Shown here piece by piece: positions 1 through 5,938 of a stretch of DNA of 9,483 bases. Positions within the stretch are counted from its first letter, which is position 1. Each line of letters starts with the position of its first letter. The position numbers and the translations under genes are program-made. Source of the stretch: Caulobacterales bacterium RIFOXYB1_FULL_67_16 (GTDB lineage Bacteria; Pseudomonadota; Alphaproteobacteria; Caulobacterales; Caulobacteraceae); assembly GCA_001796045.1 (NCBI GenBank), contig MGLN01000122.1, positions 2,137 through 11,619 on the forward strand. The letters run 5' to 3'. The notes under the pieces were generated by a model, which saw only the letters and a list, made by a program, of their open reading frames with translations, made no database searches and was not told the DNA's origin.

Positions 1-36
1 CGGGGCCGTGCGATAGATCCGGGTCAGATCGCCCAC
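1..36 (-). CDS. Possible start of ubiB (partial, 12 codons)
   Basis: On the minus strand a GTG at 36 opens a frame that overlaps the last codons of ubiE and stays open to the window edge, reading MGDLTRIYRTAP. UbiB, the atypical kinase/ATPase needed for ubiquinone synthesis, is often encoded directly after ubiE in alphaproteobacteria, and a short basic N-terminus of this kind would fit. Only 12 codons are visible, no kinase motif is included, and there is no clear Shine-Dalgarno sequence, so this rests on gene order and an open frame. The short overlap would imply translational coupling with ubiE. Confidence 0.3.
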   Translation of the reverse strand, partial: MGDLTRIYRTAP

Positions 37-812
37 CCGTGGTGGATCGCGGCGATGCCGCCCGACAGATTGGTCACCGACACCCGCTTGAAGCCGGCGT
101 CCTCGATCAGGCCCTTGAAGGCCGTCTGGTCCGGGAAGCGGCGGATGCTCTCGACCAGATACTGGTAGCTGTCGCGATCCTTGGCCACCCAGCCGCCGAT
201 GCGCGGAATGGCGTGGAAGGACCAGGCGTCATAGATCTTGCGCACCGGCCCCGCCGTGGGCCGCGAGAACTCCAGGCACAGGAACCGCCCGCCGGGCTTC
301 AGCACGCGCCGCGCCTCGGCCAGGGCCTTGTCGATATGGGCGACGTTGCGGATGCCGAAACTGATCGAATAGGCGTCGACCGAGGCGTCCGGCAGGGGCA
401 GGTTCATCGCGTCCCCGACCGACCAGCTCATCTCCGGCTCGCCGCCCTTGTGGACCCCGGCCAGGATCATCTCGGCGTTGTAATCCAGCACGATGACCGA
501 GGCGTCCTCGCCGCCGCGCCGCTCCTGGGCCGCGCGCGCCATCTTGGAATAGCGCCGCGCCATGTCGCCGGTGCCCCCGGCCACGTCCAGGATGGTCTCG
601 CCGGGGCGCGGGTTCAGCTTGGCGGCGGCGATGTCCTTCCACACCCGATGGACGCCGACGCTCATCAGGTCGTTCATCACATCGTAGTTCGAGGCGACGG
701 AGTCGAAGACCCCGCGCACCATCTTCACCTTCTCGCGCGCATCCACGTCGCGGAAGCCGAAGGAGGAACGGTCGCCCGACGAATGCGGGCCATGGGAGGA
801 GGCGTCGGTCAT
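24..812 (-). CDS. ubiE: Ubiquinone/menaquinone C-methyltransferase UbiE
   Basis: This 262-residue class I SAM-dependent methyltransferase carries out the C-methylation of the 2-polyprenyl-6-methoxy-benzoquinol ring in ubiquinone synthesis (and demethylmenaquinol methylation where menaquinone is made). It is cytoplasmic and membrane-associated. Visible family signatures are SFGF at 17-20, the N-terminal block VFDSVASNYDVMNDLMSVG (35-53), SAM motif I LDVAGGTGD (75-83), an acidic end of strand 2 (VLDYN, 108-112), GDAMNLP (133-139), FGIRNV (152-157), LKPGG (171-175), EFSRP (181-185), YLVESIRRFP (218-227) and the C-terminal NLSGGIAAIHHGW. Length is normal, with a slightly long N-terminal tail. The ATG at 812 has no strong Shine-Dalgarno sequence. 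The Crp-type regulator ends 40 bp upstream on the same strand, so co-transcription is possible. Confidence 0.96.
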   Translation of the reverse strand: MTDASSHGPHSSGDRSSFGFRDVDAREKVKMVRGVFDSVASNYDVMNDLMSVGVHRVWKDIAAAKLNPRPGETILDVAGGTGDMARRYSKMARAAQERRGGEDASVIVLDYNAEMILAGVHKGGEPEMSWSVGDAMNLPLPDASVDAYSISFGIRNVAHIDKALAEARRVLKPGGRFLCLEFSRPTAGPVRKIYDAWSFHAIPRIGGWVAKDRDSYQYLVESIRRFPDQTAFKGLIEDAGFKRVSVTNLSGGIAAIHHGWAI

Positions 813-852
813 AATCGGGGGTCTAGCGCGTCAAGCGCCGCCCGTCACGCGA

Positions 853-1566
853 TCAGGCGGCTTCCGACCCGGCTTCAGGCTGGGGCAGCTTCAGCTCCTT
901 CATCACCTCGCGCATCAGGCCGTAGCAGCCGCAAGAGGCCGCCTCCAGCCCGTCGCGGTCCAGCACCCGGACCCAGCCCCGCCCGCGCTGGATCAGCTTC
1001 TTGCCCTCCAGCACGGTCCCGACCTCGGACACGGTGGCGCGGCGCACGCCCAGCATGCCGGCGATATCGGCCTGGGTCAGATCGACCCGATCGTCCTCGG
1101 CCCGGTCGTGCAGCATCAGCAGCCAGCGCGCCAGCCGCTCGTCCAGCCGGTGCTGGGCGTTGCAGGCGGCGGCCTGCTGCACCTGGGCCATCAGGCCTTC
1201 GGTGAAGCGTGACAGGGCCAGGCGCAGGCTCTCACTGGCGTCCAGCGCCTCGCCGAAGACCTCGGCCGAACAGACAGCGGCGACCCCGTCGCCCTGGGAA
1301 ATGGCGCGGCTGGCGGCCCGGGCGTTGAACGGTCCGCAGGTCACGCCGACCAGGCCCTCGCGCCCGATGGCGGCGGTCTCGACCATCTTGTCATCGGGCA
1401 GGACGGTCATCAGCGACACCACCCCCTTGATCGGGAACCAGACCTGATCGACCGCCTCGCCGGCGTCGTACAGCCTCTGGCCGCGCACGACCTCGCGTGC
1501 CTCCAGATGGGGTTCGATCCGCTTGCGATCCGCCGGATCAAGGGCGGCGATCCAAAGATTGTCCAT
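853..1566 (-). CDS. Crp/Fnr-family transcriptional regulator
   Basis: A 237-residue DNA-binding regulator. The N-terminal half (about 15-125) is a cyclic-nucleotide-binding-like beta-roll, with the block VWFPIKGVVSLM (42-53) and VETAAIGREGLVG (62-74) typical of this subgroup. The C-terminal half is a Crp-type winged helix: LTQADIAGMLGVRRATVSEV (163-182) is the helix-turn-helix, followed by the wing around RGRGWVRVLDRDGLE. It ends with the Cys motif SCGCYG (211-216), common in this subgroup. There is no FNR-like N-terminal four-cysteine Fe-S cluster. I chose the ATG at 1566 because AGGAG (1573-1577) lies 6 nt upstream; an ATG at 1569 and one at 1605 have worse spacing. It is divergent from the pterin dehydratase operon and 40 bp ahead of ubiE. 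The ligand and targets cannot be read from sequence. Confidence 0.9.
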   Translation of the reverse strand: MDNLWIAALDPADRKRIEPHLEAREVVRGQRLYDAGEAVDQVWFPIKGVVSLMTVLPDDKMVETAAIGREGLVGVTCGPFNARAASRAISQGDGVAAVCSAEVFGEALDASESLRLALSRFTEGLMAQVQQAAACNAQHRLDERLARWLLMLHDRAEDDRVDLTQADIAGMLGVRRATVSEVGTVLEGKKLIQRGRGWVRVLDRDGLEAASCGCYGLMREVMKELKLPQPEAGSEAA

Positions 1567-1762
1567 CATCCTCTCCTGGCGTCCTCTCCGGACCTGCCGG
1601 CGCATTTCGATACGGCGAGGCTCACGGCCCCGCTTGTCGTCAGATCAACGCCCAAGCTTGCTCCCGCGTTCCGCAAAGCTATCGACGGCTTGTCGAGGCG
1701 GCGTCCCGGACGCTTGCCGGGCGCGGTCGAACCTCCTAGGCCTTGGAAAAAGAGGAAGCCCC

Positions 1763-2068
1763 ATGACCGACGTCCGAATCGAGGTTGCGAAAGCCCTTGA
1801 AACCCTGCCCGCCTGGCGCGCCGACGACGGCGACCGCCCGGCCATCGCGCGCTCGCTCAGGTTCGCCGATTTCAACGCCGCCTTCGGCTTCATGACCCGC
1901 GTCGCCCTGATGGCCGACAAGATGGATCACCACCCCGAATGGTCGAACGTCTACGACCGGGTCGAGGTGCTGCTGACCACCCACGACGCCGACGGCGTCA
2001 CGACCAAGGACGTGACCCTGGCCCGGTTCATCGATCAGGCGGCCGCCGACATGGGAGTGAAGGCATGA
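1763..2068 (+). CDS. phhB: Pterin-4a-carbinolamine dehydratase (PCD/DCoH family)
   Basis: This 101-residue protein belongs to the family that dehydrates 4a-hydroxytetrahydrobiopterin, recycling the pterin cofactor of aromatic amino acid hydroxylases. The active-site signature is visible: MDHHPEW with H56, H57 and P58, then Y64, H74 and D83, at the family spacing. Length is typical. The ATG at 1763 is supported by AGAGGAAG at 1751-1758; longer upstream frames have no comparable support. The stop overlaps the next start (ATGA), so it is translationally coupled to the short-chain dehydrogenase. No phenylalanine hydroxylase is in the window. In such settings the protein may serve another pterin pathway, which is inference. 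The gene symbol follows family membership only. Confidence 0.92.
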   Translation: MTDVRIEVAKALETLPAWRADDGDRPAIARSLRFADFNAAFGFMTRVALMADKMDHHPEWSNVYDRVEVLLTTHDADGVTTKDVTLARFIDQAAADMGVKA

Positions 2069-2862
2069 GCGCGTCCGCCCGCCCCGGCCGCGTCGCCGGC
2101 AAGACCGCCCTGATCACCGGCGCCGCCGGCGGCCTGGGCGAGGCCATGGCCTTCATGCTGGCCCGCGAGGGCGCCCGCCTGGCCCTGACCGACATCGACG
2201 GCGGCCGCGTCGCCGCCCTGGCCGCCCGGATCAACGCCGAAATCCCCGGCGTCGCCTTCGCCTACGCCCACGACGTGGCCAGCGAGGCCGAATGGGAACA
2301 GGTGATCGCCGCCGCCGTCGCCGACCTGGGCGGCCTGTCGGTCCTGGTCAACAACGCCGGCGTCGGCGGCCCCCTGGCCTTCGTCGAACAGGACACGGTC
2401 GACAACTGGCAGCGCCAGTACGAGATCAATCTCCGCTCGATCATGCTGGGCGCCAAATACGCCATGCCGCACCTGCGCGCCGCCGCCCCCGCGTCGATCG
2501 TCAACATCTCGTCGATCGCCGGCCTGGTCGCCGCCCCCGGCATGGGCGCCTATAACGCCACCAAGGCCGCCGTCTGGATGTACACCAAGACCCTGGCGCT
2601 CGAGGCCGCCAAGGCCGACTGGAACGTGCGCTGCAACTCGGTCCATCCGGTCTTCATCAAGACCCCGATCCTGGACCCCTTCATCGCCATGGCCGGCGGC
2701 GACGAGGCCAAGGCCCACGAACGCCTGACCCGCGGCATTCCGCTGAAACGGATCGGCGAACCGGACGACGTGGCCTACTGCGTCCTCTACCTCGCCTCCG
2801 ACGAGTCCAAGTTCGTCACCGGCTCCGAGTTCAAGATCGACGGCGGCATGACCGCGCAATAG
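2065..2862 (+). CDS. Short-chain dehydrogenase/reductase (classical SDR)
   Basis: A 265-residue classical SDR oxidoreductase. It shows the Rossmann cofactor motif TGAAGGLG (18-25), Asp43 at the end of strand 2 (favouring NAD over NADP), HDV (69-71), NNAG (96-99), the catalytic serine in NISS (147-150) and the YNATK active-site pair Tyr163/Lys167. The C-terminus has FKIDGGMTAQ, as in many SDRs. After strand 6 the usual PG is PV (HPVFIKTP, 194-201), as in some family branches. The substrate is not identifiable; relatives act on sugars, steroids, cyclic alcohols and acyl chains. The start overlaps the stop of the pterin dehydratase gene by 4 nt, and a terminator hairpin begins at its stop codon, so the pair is a complete two-gene operon. 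A link to reduction of a pterin is possible but unproven. Confidence 0.93.
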   Translation: MSASARPGRVAGKTALITGAAGGLGEAMAFMLAREGARLALTDIDGGRVAALAARINAEIPGVAFAYAHDVASEAEWEQVIAAAVADLGGLSVLVNNAGVGGPLAFVEQDTVDNWQRQYEINLRSIMLGAKYAMPHLRAAAPASIVNISSIAGLVAAPGMGAYNATKAAVWMYTKTLALEAAKADWNVRCNSVHPVFIKTPILDPFIAMAGGDEAKAHERLTRGIPLKRIGEPDDVAYCVLYLASDESKFVTGSEFKIDGGMTAQ

Positions 2863-2883
2863 GGCGCAGGCGCCCATTCTTTT
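2862..2883 (+). terminator. Rho-independent terminator after the SDR gene
   Basis: GGGCG (2862-2866) pairs with CGCCC (2871-2875) across the four-base loop CAGG, followed by ATTCTTTT. The hairpin starts at the last base of the SDR stop codon. The stem is short but entirely G-C, and the T-run is present, so it should end the dehydratase/SDR transcript. Confidence 0.6.
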
Positions 2884-2955
2884 GGGCCTACCGCGCTTCG
2901 CGCTGCTTGAGGCCCGGGCTTAGGGGCCTACCCCGCTTCGCTCGGCTTGAGGCCG
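2884..2955. repeat. Two tandem palindromic REP-like units
   Basis: Units at 2884-2915 and 2924-2955 match at 28 of 32 positions by my alignment and repeat with a 40-bp period. Each begins GGGCCTACC and ends CTTGAGGCC, so the outer arms GGCCT/AGGCC pair. Each also has an inner G-C hairpin around a CGCTTCGC core. They lie between the SDR terminator and the tRNA gene and encode nothing. Palindromic, intergenic and placed after an operon, they resemble REP-type elements. The related word TTGAGGCCGC occurs again at 3011-3020. Confidence 0.6.
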
Positions 2956-3012
2956 CGGGCGCCCGGCGGCTGGAAAACCGTCATCCGACCGCCTTGCGCG
3001 TATTCGGGGATT

Positions 3013-3044
3013 GAGGCCGCCCGCCGCTTGCTGTAAGCGGCCTC
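3013..3044. repeat. Strong hairpin upstream of the tRNA gene
   Basis: GAGGCCGC (3013-3020) is the exact reverse complement of GCGGCCTC (3037-3044). An alternative inner stem, CCGCTT against AAGCGG, competes with the long one. It starts with the same TTGAGGCCGC word that ends the second REP-like unit, so it may be a degenerate third copy. It is 21 bp before the tRNA. Only TCTT follows, so a terminator role is weak. Confidence 0.45.
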
Positions 3045-3065
3045 TTCCGGCGTCTCGCCGACCAC

Positions 3066-3142
3066 GCACCCGTAGCTCAGCTGGATAGAGCGTTGCCCTC
3101 CGAAGGCAAAGGTCACACGTTCGAATCGTGTCGGGTGCGCCA
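3066..3142 (+). tRNA. tRNA-Arg (anticodon CCG)
   Basis: A full cloverleaf of 77 nt including an encoded CCA. The acceptor stem GCACCCG/CGGGTGC pairs perfectly. The D stem is GCTC/GAGC, and the anticodon stem TTGCC/GGCAA encloses the loop CTCCGAA. Bases 3100-3102 are the anticodon CCG, reading the Arg codon CGG. The T arm is ACACG-TTCGAAT-CGTGT, and the discriminator base is G. The 3' end of this gene is the left border of the lower-G+C stretch that follows. Confidence 0.97.
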
Positions 3143-3471
3143 CTCCTCCAAAATGTCCGGTTTCCGGAAATCAGACTCCTGTTTCACTGGCGTGACTCGA
3201 TACCCGGCAGCCAATCGTGTCGCGGGCGTTATGATCTCCGATCAAATAACCGCTCCTGGCTTGCTTTGGGCGTTTGGACTTTCCGATATGGCGCACCTTC
3301 CATTTGCGTTTGAGTTCTGAGCATCAGGCTGATCGTCACAGCTTGCTCTTGATGGTTCTCCAAAGGCTCCGCTACGGTTGCGCATTCTCTGGGGGAGGCC
3401 GATGGCAGCCAAATCAGTTCCGATCGAGGACGTGCGTCTCGACCTTAGGCCCGAGGGTGCAACTCCAGCGT
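3143..3471. other. Low-G+C stretch after the tRNA with no complete gene
   Basis: By my count 3181-3420 is about 55% G+C, against roughly 70% in the core genes to the left. Frames here are short and match no family I recognise. A small hairpin, TCCGG-TTT-CCGGA (3156-3168), follows the tRNA but has no T-run, so it is a weak terminator candidate for the tRNA transcript. The stretch looks like decayed or foreign DNA between the tRNA and the first gene of the right-hand module. I see no integrase and no repeat of the tRNA 3' end in the window. Confidence 0.5.
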
Positions 3472-3509
3472 CTATTTGTTCCGGACTGATCGGGTTTGAG
3501 CCGGCGTGA
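3402..3509 (+). CDS. Short ORF, possible truncated gene start (35 aa)
   Basis: An ATG at 3402 follows GGGGGAGG (3391-3398), a good anti-16S match though close to the start. A weak promoter-like pair lies upstream, TTGATG (3349-3354) and GCTACGGT (3371-3378). The product begins MAAKSVPIEDVRLDL, then loses recognisable character and stops at 3509, overlapping the 3' end of the PAP2 gene on the other strand by 38 bp. The opening resembles the start of ParB-like or other accessory proteins that begin with a basic stretch and an acidic/LDL strand, but this is only an impression. It could be the remains of a gene cut when the right-hand DNA was joined, or chance. Confidence 0.25.
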   Translation: MAAKSVPIEDVRLDLRPEGATPASICSGLIGFEPA

Positions 3510-4197
3510 AGGAGAGCGTCAGCCCGCCGAGGACCGCCCAGCCGGCGCCGAGCGTCCAACCTGCCAGTACGTCGCTTGGCCAGTGGACACCCAAGTAGAT
3601 GCGGCTGAGACCGATGCAGAATATCAGAACCAGCGCCAGAATGTAGAGCGCCGCCCGGTCGCGTCGCGCATGAAGACCACGCGCCAGCACGACGGCGAGG
3701 ATCAGGTAGGCGCAGGCGGCGACAGAGGAATGGCCGCTGGGGAAACTCTCCGAATAAACCGCCATGTGATGCGGGACCAGGTCGGGGCGAGGACGGTCGT
3801 AAGTGGTCTTCAGCAGGTTGGCGGACAGTTGCGCGCCGATCACCACGATCGCGACGACTGCCGCCTCGTACCGGCGCGTAGCGCGCCAGAGGGCGATGAC
3901 GGTTCCGCTTACGACCAGTGTGACCAGGGTGGCGCCGCCCAGGCCCGTGATGTCCCGCATCGCTTCTTCGAGTCCTCGTGGGCCGATCGGATCATTGAGG
4001 TCGCCGGGCGACCGCAGCGCCAGAAGCACGCGCCGGTCGATGGCCAGGGTCTCGCCCTCAAGCATTTCGCCGCCGAGCGTGAGCAGCCCCCAGAGCGAGA
4101 TGGCCACGAGGAAGAAGCCGACGAACAGGCTCCCGCCGCTGCTGGACAACCACGCCCGAGCGGCATCGGCGCGGGAAGATAGGAGCGGGCGAGTCAT
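3472..4197 (-). CDS. PAP2-family membrane phosphatase
   Basis: A 241-residue multi-pass inner-membrane phosphatase of the type 2 phosphatidic acid phosphatase family, members of which dephosphorylate phosphatidate, phosphatidylglycerophosphate or undecaprenyl pyrophosphate on the outer membrane leaflet. All three catalytic motifs are intact: KX6RP (K130, R137, P138), PSGH (153-156) and SRX5HX3D (S198, R199, H205, D209). Hydrophobic segments lie at about 24-43, 88-105, 112-128, 158-173, 183-199 and 210-230. I chose the ATG at 4197 because it is 1 nt after the upstream stop (TGAGATG), implying translational coupling with the methyltransferase-like gene. A longer frame to 4296 lies inside that gene. 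The substrate is unknown; next to a DedA gene, a lipid-carrier phosphate is plausible. Confidence 0.93.
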   Translation of the reverse strand: MTRPLLSSRADAARAWLSSSGGSLFVGFFLVAISLWGLLTLGGEMLEGETLAIDRRVLLALRSPGDLNDPIGPRGLEEAMRDITGLGGATLVTLVVSGTVIALWRATRRYEAAVVAIVVIGAQLSANLLKTTYDRPRPDLVPHHMAVYSESFPSGHSSVAACAYLILAVVLARGLHARRDRAALYILALVLIFCIGLSRIYLGVHWPSDVLAGWTLGAGWAVLGGLTLSFTPAQTRSVRNK

Positions 4198-4198
4198 C

Positions 4199-4816
4199 TC
4201 AGGGCAGAGCGAACAGGGTCGGCAGCCAGCCCGAGGCCTGCAGCCGCTCGAGCCCTTCGAACAGCGGAACTGCGAGAAGGAAGACGAGGCCGTCACGCAA
4301 GGTGATGAGGAAGAAGGAGGGCCGGATGGTCAGGGTCTCTGCATCCAACCAGAGCCGGAAGTCCGGCAGGAAACGCGGCGTTCGGGCCTTGTAGGCCAGA
4401 TAGGATTCGCCGAAGGCCGCGGCGAGCCAATCCTCTTCGCGGCGAACGGTGACGTAGAAGACGGCGACGGTAAGAACCAGGAACGCCGCGGCCAGGGTGA
4501 AGCTGCCGGTCTGTGCGCCCAGGCCGAAGGCGCCCATGAAGCTGAACAGATAGAGAGGATTACGGGACACGGAGTAGGGCCCCCTGTCAACGATCTCCGC
4601 CTTCTTGCGGCCGCCGATGTAAAGCGAACACCAGGCCCGGCCGACGATGCATACGACGATCAACGCCAGGCCGACGGCTTCCCAGGTTTCATGGAAATCC
4701 TCGGCGCCGTGCAGGCTGCGGGTCAGGGCGGCGACAACCAGAGCCGCGATGATTGCGGCAAGAAGCACGGCCTTGCGTACCAGCTGTACGCGACGCAGAC
4801 GCTCGGGATCGGGCAC
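4199..4816 (-). CDS. Isoprenylcysteine carboxyl methyltransferase-like membrane protein
   Basis: About 205 residues from the GTG at 4816. It is a membrane protein of the ICMT/phospholipid methyltransferase-like superfamily, using SAM to methylate a membrane-embedded substrate. Hydrophobic spans lie at about 15-33, 48-69, 86-104 and 106-124. The SAM-site signature is visible: GPYSVSRNPLY (79-89), then EEDWLAAAFGESYLAYKART with E127/E128, Y139 and Y142, and TPRFLP (146-151). The substrate is not predictable, since bacteria lack CaaX proteins. GAGGA lies 7 nt before the GTG. ATGs at 4930 and 4984 are in frame with poorer ribosome sites and would shrink or remove the divergent promoter region, but an acidic segment just before the GTG (TFEDLP) might be translated, so the start is uncertain. 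It is followed 1 nt later by the PAP2 start. Confidence 0.82.
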   Translation of the reverse strand: MPDPERLRRVQLVRKAVLLAAIIAALVVAALTRSLHGAEDFHETWEAVGLALIVVCIVGRAWCSLYIGGRKKAEIVDRGPYSVSRNPLYLFSFMGAFGLGAQTGSFTLAAAFLVLTVAVFYVTVRREEDWLAAAFGESYLAYKARTPRFLPDFRLWLDAETLTIRPSFFLITLRDGLVFLLAVPLFEGLERLQASGWLPTLFALP

Positions 4817-4908
4817 GGGCAAGTCCTCGAATGTAGGGGGGCGGTGGGACGCATCGGGGACGGCGCCGTCATGCAGCCGCCCGGAGATCGTAATGAAGGG
4901 GCCATCCG

Positions 4909-4920
4909 CGCCTAAGGCGC
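4909..4920. promoter_or_regulatory. Inverted repeat, copy 1 of CGCCT-R-AGGCGC
   Basis: CGCCTAAGGCGC is an inverted repeat (GCGCCT-A-AGGCGC from 4908). It sits between the divergent methyltransferase-like and PepSY genes. The same 12-mer with a single A/G change is found at 6044-6055, in the other divergent intergenic region of this module. This is consistent with an operator for a shared regulator such as the response regulator encoded at 6122. Short G+C-rich palindromes are common in such genomes, so this is a candidate only. Confidence 0.35.
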
Positions 4921-4951
4921 AGGGCCGCATTCTCTCGTGCCGGACATGAGG

Positions 4952-4961
4952 TCCGATCGGA
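4952..4961. promoter_or_regulatory. Perfect 10-bp palindrome before the PepSY gene
   Basis: TCCGATCGGA is a perfect palindrome ending inside the ribosome binding site of the PepSY gene (GGAG, 4959-4962). It could be an operator or a small RNA hairpin masking the site, or coincidental. Confidence 0.2.
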
Positions 4962-4968
4962 GATGAGA

Positions 4969-5301
4969 ATGAAGTATCCAGCATTGACCAGTTTCGCGCT
5001 CGTCGCGCTCGCTGCCTCCGCCGGGGCCGCCTTGGCGGTCCAAAGCCGCACTGAGCCGGACGACGCGGTCCTGCTCGAGCAAGCGACCGTGCCGCTGGGG
5101 CAAGCCGTAACTCTGGCGGAGGGTCGAACCGGCGGACGCGCCGTCGAGGTCGCTCTTGAAGGACAACCCTCAGGGCCGGCCTGGTTCGTCACCACGGTGG
5201 ACCGCACAGGCGAAAGTCGGGTGGCCGTCGACGCCCGTTCCGGCGCCCTCACGCCGTTGACGGCGGAAGAGGGCGACGACGGCGAAGACGACGACGACTG
5301 A
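4969..5301 (+). CDS. Secreted PepSY-domain protein with acidic tail
   Basis: A 110-residue exported protein. Residues 1-23 form a signal peptide with a hydrophobic core and an ALA cleavage site after Ala23. A single PepSY-like domain spans about 41-97: VPLGQAVTLAEGRTGG, then strand-forming EVALEG and AWFVTTVDRTGESRVAVDARSGAL, matching the family pattern that ends in D-x-x-x-G-x-L. The C-terminus is a run of Asp/Glu (AEEGDDGEDDDD). I chose the ATG at 4969 because GGAG (4959-4962) is 6 nt upstream; an ATG at 4963 has no room. PepSY proteins act in the periplasm as inhibitors or modulators and are often encoded near two-component systems, as here. The acidic tail could bind cations, which is inference. 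It is divergent from the methyltransferase-like gene and converges on dedA. Confidence 0.85.
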   Translation: MKYPALTSFALVALAASAGAALAVQSRTEPDDAVLLEQATVPLGQAVTLAEGRTGGRAVEVALEGQPSGPAWFVTTVDRTGESRVAVDARSGALTPLTAEEGDDGEDDDD

Positions 5302-5314
5302 CGTGACGGCTTTG

Positions 5315-5344
5315 CCGGACCCGGAGTCATGACTGTGGGTCCGG
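5315..5344. terminator. Bidirectional hairpin between the PepSY and DedA genes
   Basis: CCGGACCC (5315-5322) is the reverse complement of GGGTCCGG (5337-5344), and the middle contains the palindrome AGTCATGACT. The dedA stop codon (5327-5329) lies within the structure. No T-run follows on either strand, so this may slow or stabilise transcript ends of the two convergent genes rather than act as a classical terminator. Confidence 0.45.
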
Positions 5345-5938
5345 TAGACGTCGGAAAGTGATCAGCCGGAAGACATAGACCGCCACTCCGCCGACGATCA
5401 CGATCGTAGTGATTGGGTCCAGCCAGGCCGCGACCCGATCGAAATGGCTTTCCAGGCGATAGCCGGCGTACGCCAAGGCGAAAGTGAAGACCGCTGTGCC
5501 GAGCGTGGTGAAGATCAGGAAGGGACCGAAGCGCATGTCTGCGACACCGGCGGGGATCGAAATCCAGGTGCGCACCGCCGGGATGAGACGGCCGCCCAGG
5601 ACGGCGAAGACGCCATAGCGCCGAAACAGGGCAGCGGAGGTCTCAACGTCCTTTGGCGTGAGGGTCAGCCAGCGGCCATGCCGCTCAGACCACCTACGGA
5701 CACGCTCCAGGCCGACCCGACGGCCGATCTCGTACCAGATCACCGCGCCGGCGACGGCGCCGAAGGTCCCGGCGACGACGACCAGGGCGAAATTCAGATC
5801 GCCGCGCGCCGCCGCAAAGCCCGCAAGCGGCATGATCAGTTCGGACGGGATCGGTGGAAAGACGTTCTCGGCGAACATCAGGAAGGCCACGCCCAGGACG
5901 CCGGTAACGGTGATGATCTGGACGATCAGATCGAACAT
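5327..5938 (-). CDS. DedA/SNARE-associated family membrane protein
   Basis: About 203 residues from the ATG at 5938, the usual DedA length. It is an inner-membrane protein of the DedA (VTT domain) superfamily. Some members translocate undecaprenyl phosphate or phospholipids across the membrane and support envelope stress resistance. Visible signatures are AENVFPPIPSELI (23-35) near the N-terminus with Glu24, and the conserved GRLIPAVRTWISIPAG (116-131) with Arg117 and Arg123, corresponding to essential arginines known in E. coli DedA proteins. Hydrophobic spans lie at about 3-22, 34-70, 108-130, 139-160 and 175-192. An in-frame ATG at 6022 would add 28 residues not typical of the family, and neither start has a clear Shine-Dalgarno sequence. 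It is divergent from the response regulator. Confidence 0.92.
   Translation of the reverse strand: MFDLIVQIITVTGVLGVAFLMFAENVFPPIPSELIMPLAGFAAARGDLNFALVVVAGTFGAVAGAVIWYEIGRRVGLERVRRWSERHGRWLTLTPKDVETSAALFRRYGVFAVLGGRLIPAVRTWISIPAGVADMRFGPFLIFTTLGTAVFTFALAYAGYRLESHFDRVAAWLDPITTIVIVGGVAVYVFRLITFRRLPDPQS

Noticed and set aside
39..1205. 388-codon plus-strand open frame across ubiE and the Crp-type gene
   Set aside because: It is antisense to two well-supported genes, has low-complexity Ala/Arg/Pro-rich composition and no recognisable domain; such frames are expected in G+C-rich DNA.
2035..2877. 280-codon minus-strand open frame opposite the SDR gene
   Set aside because: Gly/Asp/Val-rich mirror of the SDR codons with no family features; the plus strand carries all SDR motifs.
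2928..3143. Minus-strand frame crossing the tRNA, beginning MAHPTRFERVTFAFGG
   Set aside because: This is the familiar spurious translation of the antisense of a tRNA 3' half, not a protein gene.
3242..3559. 105-codon minus-strand frame in the low-G+C stretch
   Set aside because: No recognisable motif or convincing ribosome site, and it runs into the PAP2 3' end in another frame; insufficient to call a gene.
3803..4915. 370-codon plus-strand open frame across the PAP2 and ICMT-like genes
   Set aside because: Antisense to two genes with intact catalytic motifs; its own sequence has no hydrophobic or domain pattern.
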